From an uncultured Pelagibacteraceae bacterium (lineage in GTDB: Bacteria > Pseudomonadota > Alphaproteobacteria > Pelagibacterales > AG-422-B15), in assembly GCA_902613805.1 (NCBI GenBank), contig CACMIV010000002.1:62001-126000 (forward strand): 64,000 bases of DNA, in the 5' to 3' direction. Within the stretch, counting starts at the first letter, position 1; the number at the start of each line of letters is the position of its first letter. A model generated the notes under the pieces. That model saw only the letters and a program-made list of their open reading frames with translations, did no database searches and was not told the DNA's origin. Below are positions 1-10,804 of this stretch, one piece after another. Position numbers and translations under genes: made by a program.

Positions 1-309
1 CAATTCATTTTAACCGTTACTGAAAATGGCTTTGGCAAAAGATCTTCTTCTTACCAGTTTAGAGTTTCTAATCGCGGAGGATCGGGCATTATGTGTATTG
101 CGACATCAGATAGAAATGGTGATGTTCTGGCTTCTTTTCCAGTCAATAATGATGACGATATAATGCTGATAACTAAAACAGGTCAATTAATTCGCTGCCC
201 GGTAAAAGATGTTCGCGTAGCTGGTAGAAATACGCAGGGAGTAAGTATATTTAAAACAACAAAAGAAGAAAAAGTTGTTTCTGCAAGCAGAGTTGAGCTA
301 GATAGCTAA
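1..309 (+). CDS. gyrA: DNA gyrase subunit A, C-terminal fragment (5' cut by window)
   Basis: Frame 1 is open from the first base and ends at TAA 307-309, giving 102 residues of the GyrA C-terminal DNA-wrapping beta-pinwheel. Blade-type repeats are visible: 'LTVTENGFGKRSSSYQFRV' followed by 'NRGGSGI', and later 'MLITKTGQLIRCPVKDVRVAGRNTQGV'. The domain wraps DNA so that gyrase can introduce negative supercoils. The catalytic tyrosine part lies upstream of the window. An ATG at 91 is internal and is not the start. No acidic tail is seen after the last blade. The downstream order coaD-ppi-queA-tgt matches the usual alphaproteobacterial neighbourhood of gyrA. Confidence 0.95.
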   Translation, partial: QFILTVTENGFGKRSSSYQFRVSNRGGSGIMCIATSDRNGDVLASFPVNNDDDIMLITKTGQLIRCPVKDVRVAGRNTQGVSIFKTTKEEKVVSASRVELDS

Positions 310-353
310 TAAATTACTAGAGGTCTTTAAATAATCATTATATATTCCCAAAT

Positions 354-842
354 ATGAGTAGAACTGGCATATATCCTGGAAGCTTCGATCCCATTCATAA
401 AGGGCACATTGATATTATCAATAGGGCTACAAAACTTGTTGATAAATTATATATCGCAGTTGCTGACAGCCCACATAAATCACCTTTATTTGATTTAGAT
501 GAAAGAAAAGAAATGATAGAAAATGAGTTTTCATCAAACAATAAAATTGAAGTAATTGCATTTGATAATTTATTGATTGATTTAGCTAATTCGCTAGATG
601 CAAAGATACTCATAAGAGGTCTTCGCGTTGTTTCTGATTTTGAATATGAGTTTCAGATGTTGGGTATGAATAGACAATTAGATAATAATATTGAAACAGT
701 ATTCTTAATGGCAGACGCTCAACGGCAATCAATTTCTTCTAATTTTGTAAAAGAAATTGCACGTTTGGGAGGAAATATCAGTAATTTTACAAATAAATTT
801 GTTGAGCAAAAATTAAAAGATAAATTCAAATTAATAAAATGA
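354..842 (+). CDS. coaD: Phosphopantetheine adenylyltransferase
   Basis: 162 residues, the normal CoaD length. The enzyme transfers AMP from ATP to 4'-phosphopantetheine, giving dephospho-CoA in coenzyme A synthesis in the cytoplasm. The nucleotidyltransferase HxGH motif is present at residues 15-18 (PGSFDPIHKGH), and the C-terminal 'SISSNFVKEIARLGGNIS' matches the conserved ISS-x-x-VKE segment. It follows gyrA by 44 nt and overlaps the next gene by 4 nt (ATGA), implying translational coupling. A second CoA-pathway gene, coaX, lies at 46072. Confidence 0.97.
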   Translation: MSRTGIYPGSFDPIHKGHIDIINRATKLVDKLYIAVADSPHKSPLFDLDERKEMIENEFSSNNKIEVIAFDNLLIDLANSLDAKILIRGLRVVSDFEYEFQMLGMNRQLDNNIETVFLMADAQRQSISSNFVKEIARLGGNISNFTNKFVEQKLKDKFKLIK

Positions 843-1390
843 AATTAATAAGAACTTTAATCTTTGTATTTTCATTTTTTATAGCGTTAATCGCAGAAGG
901 AGTTGTCATGGCAAATGATCCAGAAAATTCAATCCAAATAGAGCTGAAAGATGGTAATGTAATAATAGAATTACTACCTGATATTGCTCCAAATCACGTA
1001 AATAGAATTAAAGAACTTGCAAGAGAAGGCTTTTATGATGGAGTACCCTTTCACCGTGTTATAGAGGGCTTTATGGCTCAAACTGGTGATGGCGAAAATA
1101 GAAATGGAACAGGCGGATCAACCAAACCTGATTTGAAAAATGAATTTGGTGATACACCTCATCTTCGTGGAACAGTATCAATGGCAAGAACAGCCGACCC
1201 GGATTCAGCTAATAGTCAATTTTTTATATGTTTTGCCGAGGCTCCACATCTAGATGGCCAGTATACTGTTTTTGGTCAAGTCGTAGAAGGGATGGAGTTT
1301 GTTGACAAGATTAAACGAGGAGAACCAGGCTCTGGAAGTGTAGATGACCCAGATGAAATGATAACTGTAAGGGTCATTTCAGATCTATAA
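839..1390 (+). CDS. Cyclophilin-type peptidyl-prolyl cis-trans isomerase (two possible starts)
   Basis: 183 residues from ATG 839. The enzyme isomerises X-Pro peptide bonds. Cyclophilin motifs are clear: FHRVI at 71-75, then FMAQTGD, and 'TADPDSANSQFFICFAE' plus 'LDGQYTVFGQVVEGM'. From 839 the first 25 residues form a signal-peptide-like segment (two positive charges, then a hydrophobic stretch, ending VVMA), predicting a periplasmic protein. However, an internal ATG at 908 has a strong Shine-Dalgarno sequence (896-902) and starts MANDPENS, which resembles the N-terminus of cytosolic alphaproteobacterial cyclophilins. Either start, or both, could be used. The fold assignment is secure; the location is not. 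The gene is followed 5 nt later by queA. Confidence 0.93.
   Translation: MKLIRTLIFVFSFFIALIAEGVVMANDPENSIQIELKDGNVIIELLPDIAPNHVNRIKELAREGFYDGVPFHRVIEGFMAQTGDGENRNGTGGSTKPDLKNEFGDTPHLRGTVSMARTADPDSANSQFFICFAEAPHLDGQYTVFGQVVEGMEFVDKIKRGEPGSGSVDDPDEMITVRVISDL
896..910 (+). promoter_or_regulatory. Internal ribosome binding site and ATG inside the cyclophilin gene
   Basis: GAAGGAG at 896-902 sits 5 nt before an in-frame ATG at 908. This is one of the best Shine-Dalgarno matches in the window, whereas the ATG at 839 overlaps the coaD stop and has no comparable site. It could direct a 160-residue cytosolic form without the signal peptide. Confidence 0.55.
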
Positions 1391-1395
1391 TTTTC

Positions 1396-3518
<2,123 letters not shown>

Positions 3519-4304
3519 TTACTTACCTTTGAATTCAGCTTTTTTCTTTTGAATGAACGACATTACTCCAATTTTGCTATCCTCAGTTTTGCCAGCAATT
3601 GTTTGCGCTGAGCTTTCCGCAGCAAGCTGACCTTCAAAGTTATTCGAAAAACTATCCCAATATAATTGTTTAATTAATTTTAAAGCTACAGTAGGTCCTG
3701 AAGCTAATGTTCTTGCTGTACTCATTACTTCTTCCATTAGTTTGTCATCTTCAACAACATAATTTACAAGACCCCATTCAAGAGCTTTATCAGCTAAAAC
3801 TTTTTCACCAATTAATGAAAATTCCATTGCTCTTGCCATACCTATTTTTCGAGGAATTACGTACGTAGAGCTAGCATCTGGTACAAGTCCTATAAATTTA
3901 AACGCTTGATAAAAGTATGCAGATTTAGAGGTATAAACTAAATCTCCAAATACACCCAATGAACAACCTGCGCCAGCAGCCACTCCATTAACAGCCGTAA
4001 TCAATGGAACATTTAGATTTTTTAAATCTATTAAAAAAGGATGGTAAACTTTTTCTAAGGTTTCTCCCGGATCTATATTATCACCTAAGCTTGCTCCTTC
4101 AACAAGGTTTGCGCCCGCACAAAAACCTCTTCCAGCTCCTGTTAGGACGGCACATCGAACTTCTAATTCTCCACTATTTATAGATTTTACTTGCTTATGA
4201 AGCTCTGAAATCATGTCCATAGAAAGTGCGTTTAGCCTTTCAGGGTCATTCAGCGTTAAAATAGCTATATCATCAACGATTTCAGTTTTTAAAACATTGG
4301 TCAT
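3519..4304 (-). CDS. Enoyl-CoA hydratase/isomerase family protein
   Basis: 261 residues of the crotonase fold. Members hydrate or isomerise enoyl-CoA thioesters in fatty acid or aromatic-CoA breakdown. Visible are the CoA-binding/oxyanion segments 'GAGRGFCAGANLVEG' near residue 60 and 'AVNGVAAGAGCSLGVFGD' near 105, then 'FKFIGLVPDASSTYVIPRKIG'. The 'GLVPDA' stretch with Asp is like PaaG-type isomerases, but the usual GG after it is SS, so the substrate is uncertain. It ends 'IQKKKAEFKGK', a common C-terminus in this family. It is divergent from the aldehyde dehydrogenase at 4399, with a palindrome between them. Confidence 0.88.
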   Translation of the reverse strand: MTNVLKTEIVDDIAILTLNDPERLNALSMDMISELHKQVKSINSGELEVRCAVLTGAGRGFCAGANLVEGASLGDNIDPGETLEKVYHPFLIDLKNLNVPLITAVNGVAAGAGCSLGVFGDLVYTSKSAYFYQAFKFIGLVPDASSTYVIPRKIGMARAMEFSLIGEKVLADKALEWGLVNYVVEDDKLMEEVMSTARTLASGPTVALKLIKQLYWDSFSNNFEGQLAAESSAQTIAGKTEDSKIGVMSFIQKKKAEFKGK

Positions 4305-4331
4305 TTATTAAGTATTACATGCATATGAGAA

Positions 4332-4355
4332 AACAAAAAAGTATATTTTTTTGTT
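4332..4355. promoter_or_regulatory. 24-bp dyad between divergent genes, candidate operator
   Basis: AACAAAAAAG at 4332-4341 pairs with the downstream T-rich arm ending at 4355. All 12 pairs form, with one G-T wobble and no spacer. It lies in the 94-bp gap between two divergent start codons, so an operator or overlapping promoters fits better than a terminator. AT-rich chance pairing cannot be excluded. Confidence 0.35.
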
Positions 4356-4398
4356 ATTTTGGATTAGTTTATAAAACTTGTTTAATAAAGGATAAAAT

Positions 4399-5856
4399 AT
4401 GGGATTAGGAAACGTATCTATAGGGAGCACTTATCCAGAGGTAAGTAGAGAAGAAATGCTCTCAAAATTAAATAAATTAAAACAACCATTTTTAAAAAAC
4501 TTCAACCCAGATTTAAATGTACGTATTGATCGTATAAAAAGAATACAAACTTTAGTTGAGGAAAATATAGATGCTTTTCATGACGCGTTAAGATCTGATT
4601 TTGGCACACGACATGAGCAGTTAAGCCTAATGGCTGACACAATGCCTGTAATTAATAATGCAAAAGACGCCTTAAAAAATATTAAAAGATGGGTTAAGCC
4701 TGATAAGCGAAAACCAAACTTCCCATTAGGATTACTTGGCGCAAAAGCTTATGTTCAATTCCAGCCTTATGGAGTAGTTGGTGTTATTTCTCCTTGGAAC
4801 TTCCCACTAACTCTAAGTATTGCGCCTTTAATAGAAATATTTGCGGCTGGAAATAATGCAATGATGAAGCTCTCAGAGTTCGTTCCAGCAACCTCTGAAT
4901 TAACTGAAGAACTTATTAATAAATTTTTTAGTGATGAAGAAGTTGTTATAGTAAATGGAGGTCCTCAAACCTCGCAAGATTTTGCAGGATTACCATTTGA
5001 TCATCTGCTTTTCACTGGATCAACAAATGTGGCTAAAAAAGTTGCATCTGAGGCAGCATCAAATTTAGTACCGCTTACTCTGGAATTAGGTGGCAAGTCA
5101 CCAGTAATAGTTGGTCCAAATGCCAAAATGAAAAAAAGTGTTGATAAGATAATGATGGGGAAGCTCTTAAATGGAGGGCAAATTTGCATATCACCGGATT
5201 ATGTAATGGTTCCTGAGGGGCAAACAGATGAATTTGTTGATCATGCAAAATCCCATGTTAGTGAAAATTATCCAACGATAAAAAATAATCCAGATTATAC
5301 ATCCATAATTCATTTGAATCACTACGAGAGACTTCGTGAATTAGTAAAAGATGCTGAGTCAAAGGGAGCTACTATTGTAGAAATAAACCCTGCAAACGAA
5401 GACCTTTCGCAACAAGAGCACCATAAAATATTACCTACTTTAGTTTTAAATCCAACGGATGATATGAAGATTATGCAAGAAGAAATATTTGGACCTTTAT
5501 TGCCAGTAAAAACATACAAAAGCTTTGATGAAACAATAGAGTTCATAAATAAGAACCCTAAAGCGCTTGCAATATATTATTTTGGCGATGATAAAAAAGA
5601 AATTGATACTGTGTTAAACAATACTTCATCTGGTCAAGCGGTTATAAACGATGTTTTATTCCAATTTTCTATGCATGATCTACCTTTTGGAGGGGTTGGT
5701 CCTAGTGGAATGGGCTCTTATCATGGTTACGATGGCTTTAAGAACTTTAGTCATAAGAGATCAGTTCTGAAGGGTCAAAATATCTTAGATGCAGGCAAGA
5801 TGATTACAGCTCCATTTACTGAATCTACGGAAAAAAATATAAAAAGGTTATCTTAG
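4399..5856 (+). CDS. Coniferyl-aldehyde dehydrogenase-like aldehyde dehydrogenase
   Basis: 485 residues of the NAD(P)-dependent aldehyde dehydrogenase superfamily, which oxidises aldehydes to acids. Catalytic elements are present: general base Glu229 in 'TLELGGKSPVIVG', nucleophile Cys263 in 'NGGQICISPDYVMVPEG', and the C-terminal 'SMHDLPFGGVGPSGMGSYHG'. The pattern 'GQICISPDYV' and the length resemble the coniferyl-aldehyde dehydrogenase (CalB-like) and fatty-aldehyde subgroup more than betaine or succinate-semialdehyde enzymes, so the subgroup is inferred. Its last 4 nt overlap the end of the convergent parE. Confidence 0.88.
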   Translation: MGLGNVSIGSTYPEVSREEMLSKLNKLKQPFLKNFNPDLNVRIDRIKRIQTLVEENIDAFHDALRSDFGTRHEQLSLMADTMPVINNAKDALKNIKRWVKPDKRKPNFPLGLLGAKAYVQFQPYGVVGVISPWNFPLTLSIAPLIEIFAAGNNAMMKLSEFVPATSELTEELINKFFSDEEVVIVNGGPQTSQDFAGLPFDHLLFTGSTNVAKKVASEAASNLVPLTLELGGKSPVIVGPNAKMKKSVDKIMMGKLLNGGQICISPDYVMVPEGQTDEFVDHAKSHVSENYPTIKNNPDYTSIIHLNHYERLRELVKDAESKGATIVEINPANEDLSQQEHHKILPTLVLNPTDDMKIMQEEIFGPLLPVKTYKSFDETIEFINKNPKALAIYYFGDDKKEIDTVLNNTSSGQAVINDVLFQFSMHDLPFGGVGPSGMGSYHGYDGFKNFSHKRSVLKGQNILDAGKMITAPFTESTEKNIKRLS

Positions 5857-7850
5857 AGAATACTCTCAGCTGCTATTTTTTTTGAGTTTTCGACAATAAA
5901 CTTAAATCTCAACTCAGGTTTTTTGCCCATTAAAGAATCTACAGATTTATGAGTTTTCTTTTTGTCTTTTGATGCAATTTGAACTTTTAATAAGGTTCTA
6001 TTTTCTTGCGACATAGTTGTCTCTTTCAATTGAGCAGGCATCATCTCACCTAATCCTTTAAATCTATTAATGGTAACATCTGAATTTTTAAATTCTTTTT
6101 TTATTATTTCATCTTTATGCTTATCATTTACAGCGTAATACGTTTTAGCTCCTTTAGATATTTTGTATAAAGGAGGCACGGATAAGTAGAGATGCCCTTC
6201 ATCAATTAGTTTTGGAAATTCTTTATAGAAGAATGCCATCAATAAGGTGGATATATGAGCACCGTCAACATCAGCATCTGTCATAATTATAATTTTTTCG
6301 TATCTAATATCTTTGCTATTAAATTTATCTCCTCGCTTACATCCAATAGCTTGCATTAAATCAGTAATTTCTTGGTTTGCATTTATTTTATCTCTTCCAG
6401 CACTGATCACATTTAAAATCTTACCCCTTAAAGGTAAAATGGCCTGTGTTTGGCGATCTCTTGCTTGTTTTGCTGATCCACCGGCCGAGTCTCCTTCAAC
6501 AAGAAAAATTTCAGTTCCTTTATTTCCATCAATTGAACAATCAGCAAGTTTACCTGGTAAGGTTGTTTTTTTTCTTTTTATATTTTTTTCTATGATTTGA
6601 TTTGACTTGGATTGCAGTCTTAACTGTGATCGATTAAATGCGTATTGAAATAATTCTTCTGCAGACCTAGTTTTTTTTGTAAGCCATTGTTCAAATAGTT
6701 GTCTTGCTTTCATTTCGATTTTACGACCAGGCTCTATACTTGATAACTTTTCTTTTGTCTGACCTTGAAACTCAGGGTTTTCTATAAAAGCAGATAAGAT
6801 TGATCCAGATGAACCAAAGAGATCTTCTTGATTAATTTGAGATGATTTTTTTTCGTATTTAATTTTTGAAAAATCTTTAAATGCCTTATAAATTCCTGAC
6901 TTGAAACCGCTTTCATGAGTACCGCCCAATGGGGTTTTAATAGTGTTACAATAAGATTCATTTATAGGTTCCATCACATCAAACCAATTTATAATTCCCT
7001 CAATTTTACCACTATCAACATCTATCTCGGTGTTGAAATAAAATGGATCTTCAAAAATAGGGTCATTGGGCGTACAAAGATTATTTAAATAATCTTTAAT
7101 TCCATCGGAGTAATGTAGTTTATCTGATAATGGAATATTTTTTTTGGCGGTTGCCTTACTGCATGACCAATGAATTTCAACATCTGGTATAAGATAGGCT
7201 TTAGCTTTTGCCATATTATATATAATTGAAGCATCAAATTCTATTTCTTTGCCAAAAATTTCTGGGTCCGGTGAAAATACTATTTTTGTACCCTTTTTAA
7301 GAGGACCTTTTACGGATGCTTTTAATTTATTTTTAGGAGAACCTTGACTATAAGTTTGTATAAAATATTTTTTATCTCTTGCAATTTCAAGAGTAAGTTT
7401 TTTAGATAGCGCGTTTACAACAGAAATTCCAACGCCATGCAAACCGCCAGAAGTTTTGTAATTATTTTTTGAAAACTTGCCCCCGGAATGTAGTGTTGTC
7501 ATAATGACTTCAACTGCAGGTATTTTAAATTTGGGATGCTTATCAACAGGAATACCTCGCCCATTATCAGAGATTTCAATCGTATCCTGGGAAACTAGCT
7601 TAATTTCTACCTTATTTGCAAAACCAGCAACAACTTCATCCATTGAATTATCAAGTACCTCGCTTACCAGGTGATGCATTGCCATTATATCTGTTCCCCC
7701 AATGTACATTCCGGGTCGCTTTCTAACCGGTTCTAAACCTTCAAGGACTTCAATATCTTTTGCGGTGTAAGATGTGTTTGAATTTTTTATTGTCTTTTTG
7801 GATGAACTCTTCTTTTTAATTGATTTATTTTTCTTTGATTTCTTTCTCAT
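5853..7850 (-). CDS. parE: DNA topoisomerase IV subunit B
   Basis: 665 residues from ATG 7850. An in-frame TTG at 7859 would add three residues but is less likely. ParE is the ATPase half of topoisomerase IV, which decatenates daughter chromosomes. The GHKL ATPase domain shows 'VRKRPGMYIGG', 'LDNSMDEVVAG', 'DNGRGIPVDKHP' and 'GGLHGVGISVVNALS'. The TOPRIM part shows 'EGDSAGGSAKQARDR', 'PLRGKILNV' and 'IMTDADVDGAHI'. The length and 'TKKTRSAEEL' region fit ParE rather than GyrB. The first ~25 residues are Lys/Ser-rich and probably disordered. No SD is evident before ATG 7850. Confidence 0.95.
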   Translation of the reverse strand: MRKKSKKNKSIKKKSSSKKTIKNSNTSYTAKDIEVLEGLEPVRKRPGMYIGGTDIMAMHHLVSEVLDNSMDEVVAGFANKVEIKLVSQDTIEISDNGRGIPVDKHPKFKIPAVEVIMTTLHSGGKFSKNNYKTSGGLHGVGISVVNALSKKLTLEIARDKKYFIQTYSQGSPKNKLKASVKGPLKKGTKIVFSPDPEIFGKEIEFDASIIYNMAKAKAYLIPDVEIHWSCSKATAKKNIPLSDKLHYSDGIKDYLNNLCTPNDPIFEDPFYFNTEIDVDSGKIEGIINWFDVMEPINESYCNTIKTPLGGTHESGFKSGIYKAFKDFSKIKYEKKSSQINQEDLFGSSGSILSAFIENPEFQGQTKEKLSSIEPGRKIEMKARQLFEQWLTKKTRSAEELFQYAFNRSQLRLQSKSNQIIEKNIKRKKTTLPGKLADCSIDGNKGTEIFLVEGDSAGGSAKQARDRQTQAILPLRGKILNVISAGRDKINANQEITDLMQAIGCKRGDKFNSKDIRYEKIIIMTDADVDGAHISTLLMAFFYKEFPKLIDEGHLYLSVPPLYKISKGAKTYYAVNDKHKDEIIKKEFKNSDVTINRFKGLGEMMPAQLKETTMSQENRTLLKVQIASKDKKKTHKSVDSLMGKKPELRFKFIVENSKKIAAESIL

Positions 7851-7934
7851 AACAAACAATACAACTAATAATAGATTCTTTACATTGTGTAATATTTATT
7901 TACTCTAACAGTATGAATTTATTAGGATTTTAGT

Positions 7935-9572
7935 ATGCCGGTTATTGAATCAAAAATAATGATTAACTCAGAGTCCTTCAAAAAAAATCAGGAGGACCAT
8001 CAAAAGCTTGTTGATGAAATTAGAACTTTAGAACAAAAAATAGCAGATAATTCCGCTAGGTCTAAGGCTAAGTTTGATAAAAGAGGACAGTTGCTGCCTC
8101 GTGAAAGATTAAAAAGACTATTAGATCCAGGTAGTTTTTGGCTTCCATTATCCACCCTTGCTGGTTACAAGATTGGCGATGATGATGGCGATAAAAATAT
8201 TGGATGGGGAAACTCTATTAGCGGTATTGGTTATGTTGCAGGCGTTCGTTGCATGATTGGTGTTTCAGATGCGGGTATTAAAGGGGGAAGTGCATCTGCG
8301 ATGGGCACTGAAAAAGCGTTAAGAGGCGCTCAAATAATTTTTGAAAATAAATTACCTTTTATTCAGTTAATAGAGAGTGCTGGTGCAAATCTACTGAGAC
8401 AGACCGATATGTTTATTAAAGGCGGTAGAAGTTTTGCCAATCTTTCTAAAATGTCAGCAATGGGAATTCCGACAATTGGAGTAGTTCACGGTTCATCAAC
8501 TGCAGGTGGCGCTTACCAGACAGGCTTATCAGACTATATAATTGTAGTTAAAGAAAGATCAAAAATATTTTTAGCTGGTCCTCCTTTATTAAGAGCTTCG
8601 CTTGGCGAGATTGCTACTGACGAAGAAATTGGTGGAGCAGATTTACATTTTGCAGTTTCCGGACTTGCTGAATATATGGCAAACGATGATGCACATGCAA
8701 TCGAGATTGCAAGAGATGTCATGAAGAATATTGGATGGAATAATGATTTTATTTCTACTCAAAAGTCTGAGTATGATGAGCCCGTTTATTCAACTGATGA
8801 GTTAACAGGGGTTGTTCCAGTTGATTATAAAACCCCGTATGATTGTCGGGAAGTGATTGCAAGAATTGTTGATGGTTCTGATTTTTTAGAGTTTAAAGAA
8901 GGCTGGGGTAAAACCCTCATAACAGGACATGCAACTATTCAAGGTTATAAAGTTGGAATTTTAGGGAACAATGGACCGATATTTTCTGAGAGTGCAAACA
9001 AAGCTACTCAATTTATACAAATTTGTTCTCAATCAAATACGCCGCTAATTTTTCTTCAAAATATAACTGGTTTTATGGTGGGAACTAAAGAGGAAGCAAA
9101 AGGAATGATAAGACACGGATCAAAGATGATACAGGCGGTTACTAATTGCACCGTTCCTAAAATAACACTTAGGATTGGAGCCTCTTTTGGTGCGGGAGAA
9201 TATGGAATGGCGGGAAGATCTTATGATCCTCGATTTTTGTTCTCATGGCCAAATGCAAAAATGAGTGTAATGGGAGGGGAACAGGCTGCTAGAACAATGG
9301 CTCAAGTAGCTCTTGAAGGTGCCGAACGAAAAGGTCAAGACCCCAAAAAAATTTACGGAGAGAACCTTGAAATGCTTGAAGGTATGAAGCAGAAAATAAT
9401 TGATCAGTACCGGGAGGAAGGTGAAGCAATATTTTGCTCAGCGAGATTATGGGATGATGGAATAATTGATCCAAAAGATACAAGAAAGATTTTAGGTGAA
9501 TGCTTAAACATCATCAGTGATGGCGATAAAAGAGAATTAAAGCCAAACACTTTCGGCGTTGCAAGAATGTAA
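7935..9572 (+). CDS. Acyl-CoA carboxylase, carboxyltransferase (beta) subunit; geranyl-CoA carboxylase-like
   Basis: 545 residues. It carries both carboxyltransferase halves of a biotin-dependent acyl-CoA carboxylase: an acyl-CoA-binding part ('LIESAGANLLRQ', 'VVHGSSTAGGAYQTGLSDY') and a carboxybiotin-binding part ('GFMVGTKEEAKGMIRHGSKM', 'GASFGAGEYGMAGRSYDPRFLFSWP'). The N-terminus 'MPVIESKI' and 'LLDPGSFWLPLSTLAGYKI' recall geranyl-CoA or methylcrotonyl-CoA carboxylase beta subunits (AtuC/LiuB) rather than propionyl-CoA carboxylase. No biotin-carrying alpha subunit is nearby. The biotin ligase gene birA lies at 45329. It converges, with zero spacing, on an AtuD-like dehydrogenase. Confidence 0.85.
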   Translation: MPVIESKIMINSESFKKNQEDHQKLVDEIRTLEQKIADNSARSKAKFDKRGQLLPRERLKRLLDPGSFWLPLSTLAGYKIGDDDGDKNIGWGNSISGIGYVAGVRCMIGVSDAGIKGGSASAMGTEKALRGAQIIFENKLPFIQLIESAGANLLRQTDMFIKGGRSFANLSKMSAMGIPTIGVVHGSSTAGGAYQTGLSDYIIVVKERSKIFLAGPPLLRASLGEIATDEEIGGADLHFAVSGLAEYMANDDAHAIEIARDVMKNIGWNNDFISTQKSEYDEPVYSTDELTGVVPVDYKTPYDCREVIARIVDGSDFLEFKEGWGKTLITGHATIQGYKVGILGNNGPIFSESANKATQFIQICSQSNTPLIFLQNITGFMVGTKEEAKGMIRHGSKMIQAVTNCTVPKITLRIGASFGAGEYGMAGRSYDPRFLFSWPNAKMSVMGGEQAARTMAQVALEGAERKGQDPKKIYGENLEMLEGMKQKIIDQYREEGEAIFCSARLWDDGIIDPKDTRKILGECLNIISDGDKRELKPNTFGVARM

Positions 9573-10748
9573 TTAATTTTTTCCTGGAAGAATGTCGAGA
9601 TATTTTGAAATAATGCCTAGCATTACTTCATCTGATCCGCCGCCAATTGAACCTAAACGTCCATCTCTATATGCTCTTGAAATAGGTGACTCATTCATAT
9701 AACCCATTCCACCCCAATATTGTAAGCACTCATCATTAACTTTTCTAGAAAGTCGTGTCGCCTTTAGCTTTGACATTGAAGCTAGCTTTGTACAATCACC
9801 ACCATTTACATGTATCTCAATTCCTTTCCATGTAAGAGCCTTTAGAGCTTCAACTTCCGTCATAAGCTCAGAAAGTTTATAATGAACAATCTGATTATCT
9901 AGAATTGGCTTGCCAAATGTTTTTCTTTGTCTTGTATAATTAATAGTTTCATTAATAGCTAATTCACAGCCAGTATAGCCAGCAATAGCTGCATAAAGTC
10001 TTTCCTCTTGAAATTGCATCATTTGATAAATAAAGCCTTTACCTTCTTCTCCAACTAAATTTTTTTGTGGCACTCTTACATCATCAAAAAATATTTCAGC
10101 AGTATCAGACGAATGCATACCCATTTTTTTTAGTTTACGATTAATTGTGACACCTTTTGCCCTTTTGCCATCTTCCTTGAGGGGCACACATATAAGAGAT
10201 TTATTTAAATGTTTATTCTTATTGTCAGTTTCAGTATTTGCAAGCATACACATCCAGTCTGCTTGAGTGCCATTTGTAATCCACATCTTTGATCCATTGA
10301 TTACATAATCATCACCATCCTTAACTGCATGAGTCTTAATAGCAGCCACATCAGAACCAGCACTTGGTTCAGAAACACCAAGGCAAGAAACAAGATCTCC
10401 AGTAATAGACGGTTTTAAAAATTCATTGCATATCTCTTCACTGCCGAAGCGCGCCAATGCCGGAGTTGACATATCTGTTTGTACACCAATAGCCATTGGA
10501 ACACCGCCACATTTAATATGCGCCAATGCCTCATTGAGAACTGCTCCGTATGAATAGTCTAATCCAGATCCACCGTATTTTTCAGGTTTAGTTACTCCAA
10601 GAAATCCTTGATCACCTAATTTTTTGAATAGCTCATGAGCTGGAAAAATTTCATTTTCTTCCCACTCGTCAACATAAGGGTTAATTTCATCTTCTACGAA
10701 TTTAAGAGCTGATCTCTTTAATTCTTCGTGTTCTGTTGTTAATTCCAT
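9573..10748 (-). CDS. Acyl-CoA dehydrogenase, citronellyl-CoA dehydrogenase-like
   Basis: 391 residues, FAD-dependent, forming a 2,3-double bond in an acyl-CoA and passing electrons to ETF. Family motifs run in order: 'FGSEEICNEFLKP', 'CLGVSEPSAGSDVAAIKT', 'YVINGSKMWITNGTQADWM', 'VRVPQKNLVGEEGKGF', 'FQEERLYAAIAGYTGCELAI', 'YTRQRKTFGKPI' and 'QYWGGMGYM'. The short-chain type EGT-x-EI motif is replaced by 'IGGGSDEVM', so the catalytic Glu is more likely in the 'NETINYTRQR' helix as in LCAD/IVD types. 'CGGVPMAIGVQTDM' recalls AtuD of acyclic-terpene breakdown. Substrate remains inferred. Confidence 0.87.
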   Translation of the reverse strand: MELTTEHEELKRSALKFVEDEINPYVDEWEENEIFPAHELFKKLGDQGFLGVTKPEKYGGSGLDYSYGAVLNEALAHIKCGGVPMAIGVQTDMSTPALARFGSEEICNEFLKPSITGDLVSCLGVSEPSAGSDVAAIKTHAVKDGDDYVINGSKMWITNGTQADWMCMLANTETDNKNKHLNKSLICVPLKEDGKRAKGVTINRKLKKMGMHSSDTAEIFFDDVRVPQKNLVGEEGKGFIYQMMQFQEERLYAAIAGYTGCELAINETINYTRQRKTFGKPILDNQIVHYKLSELMTEVEALKALTWKGIEIHVNGGDCTKLASMSKLKATRLSRKVNDECLQYWGGMGYMNESPISRAYRDGRLGSIGGGSDEVMLGIISKYLDILPGKN

Positions 10749-10804
10749 TTTAATATATATAGCATTTTATTTGCAAAGGTCACCCTTTAGAATTCAACTA
10801 ATAG

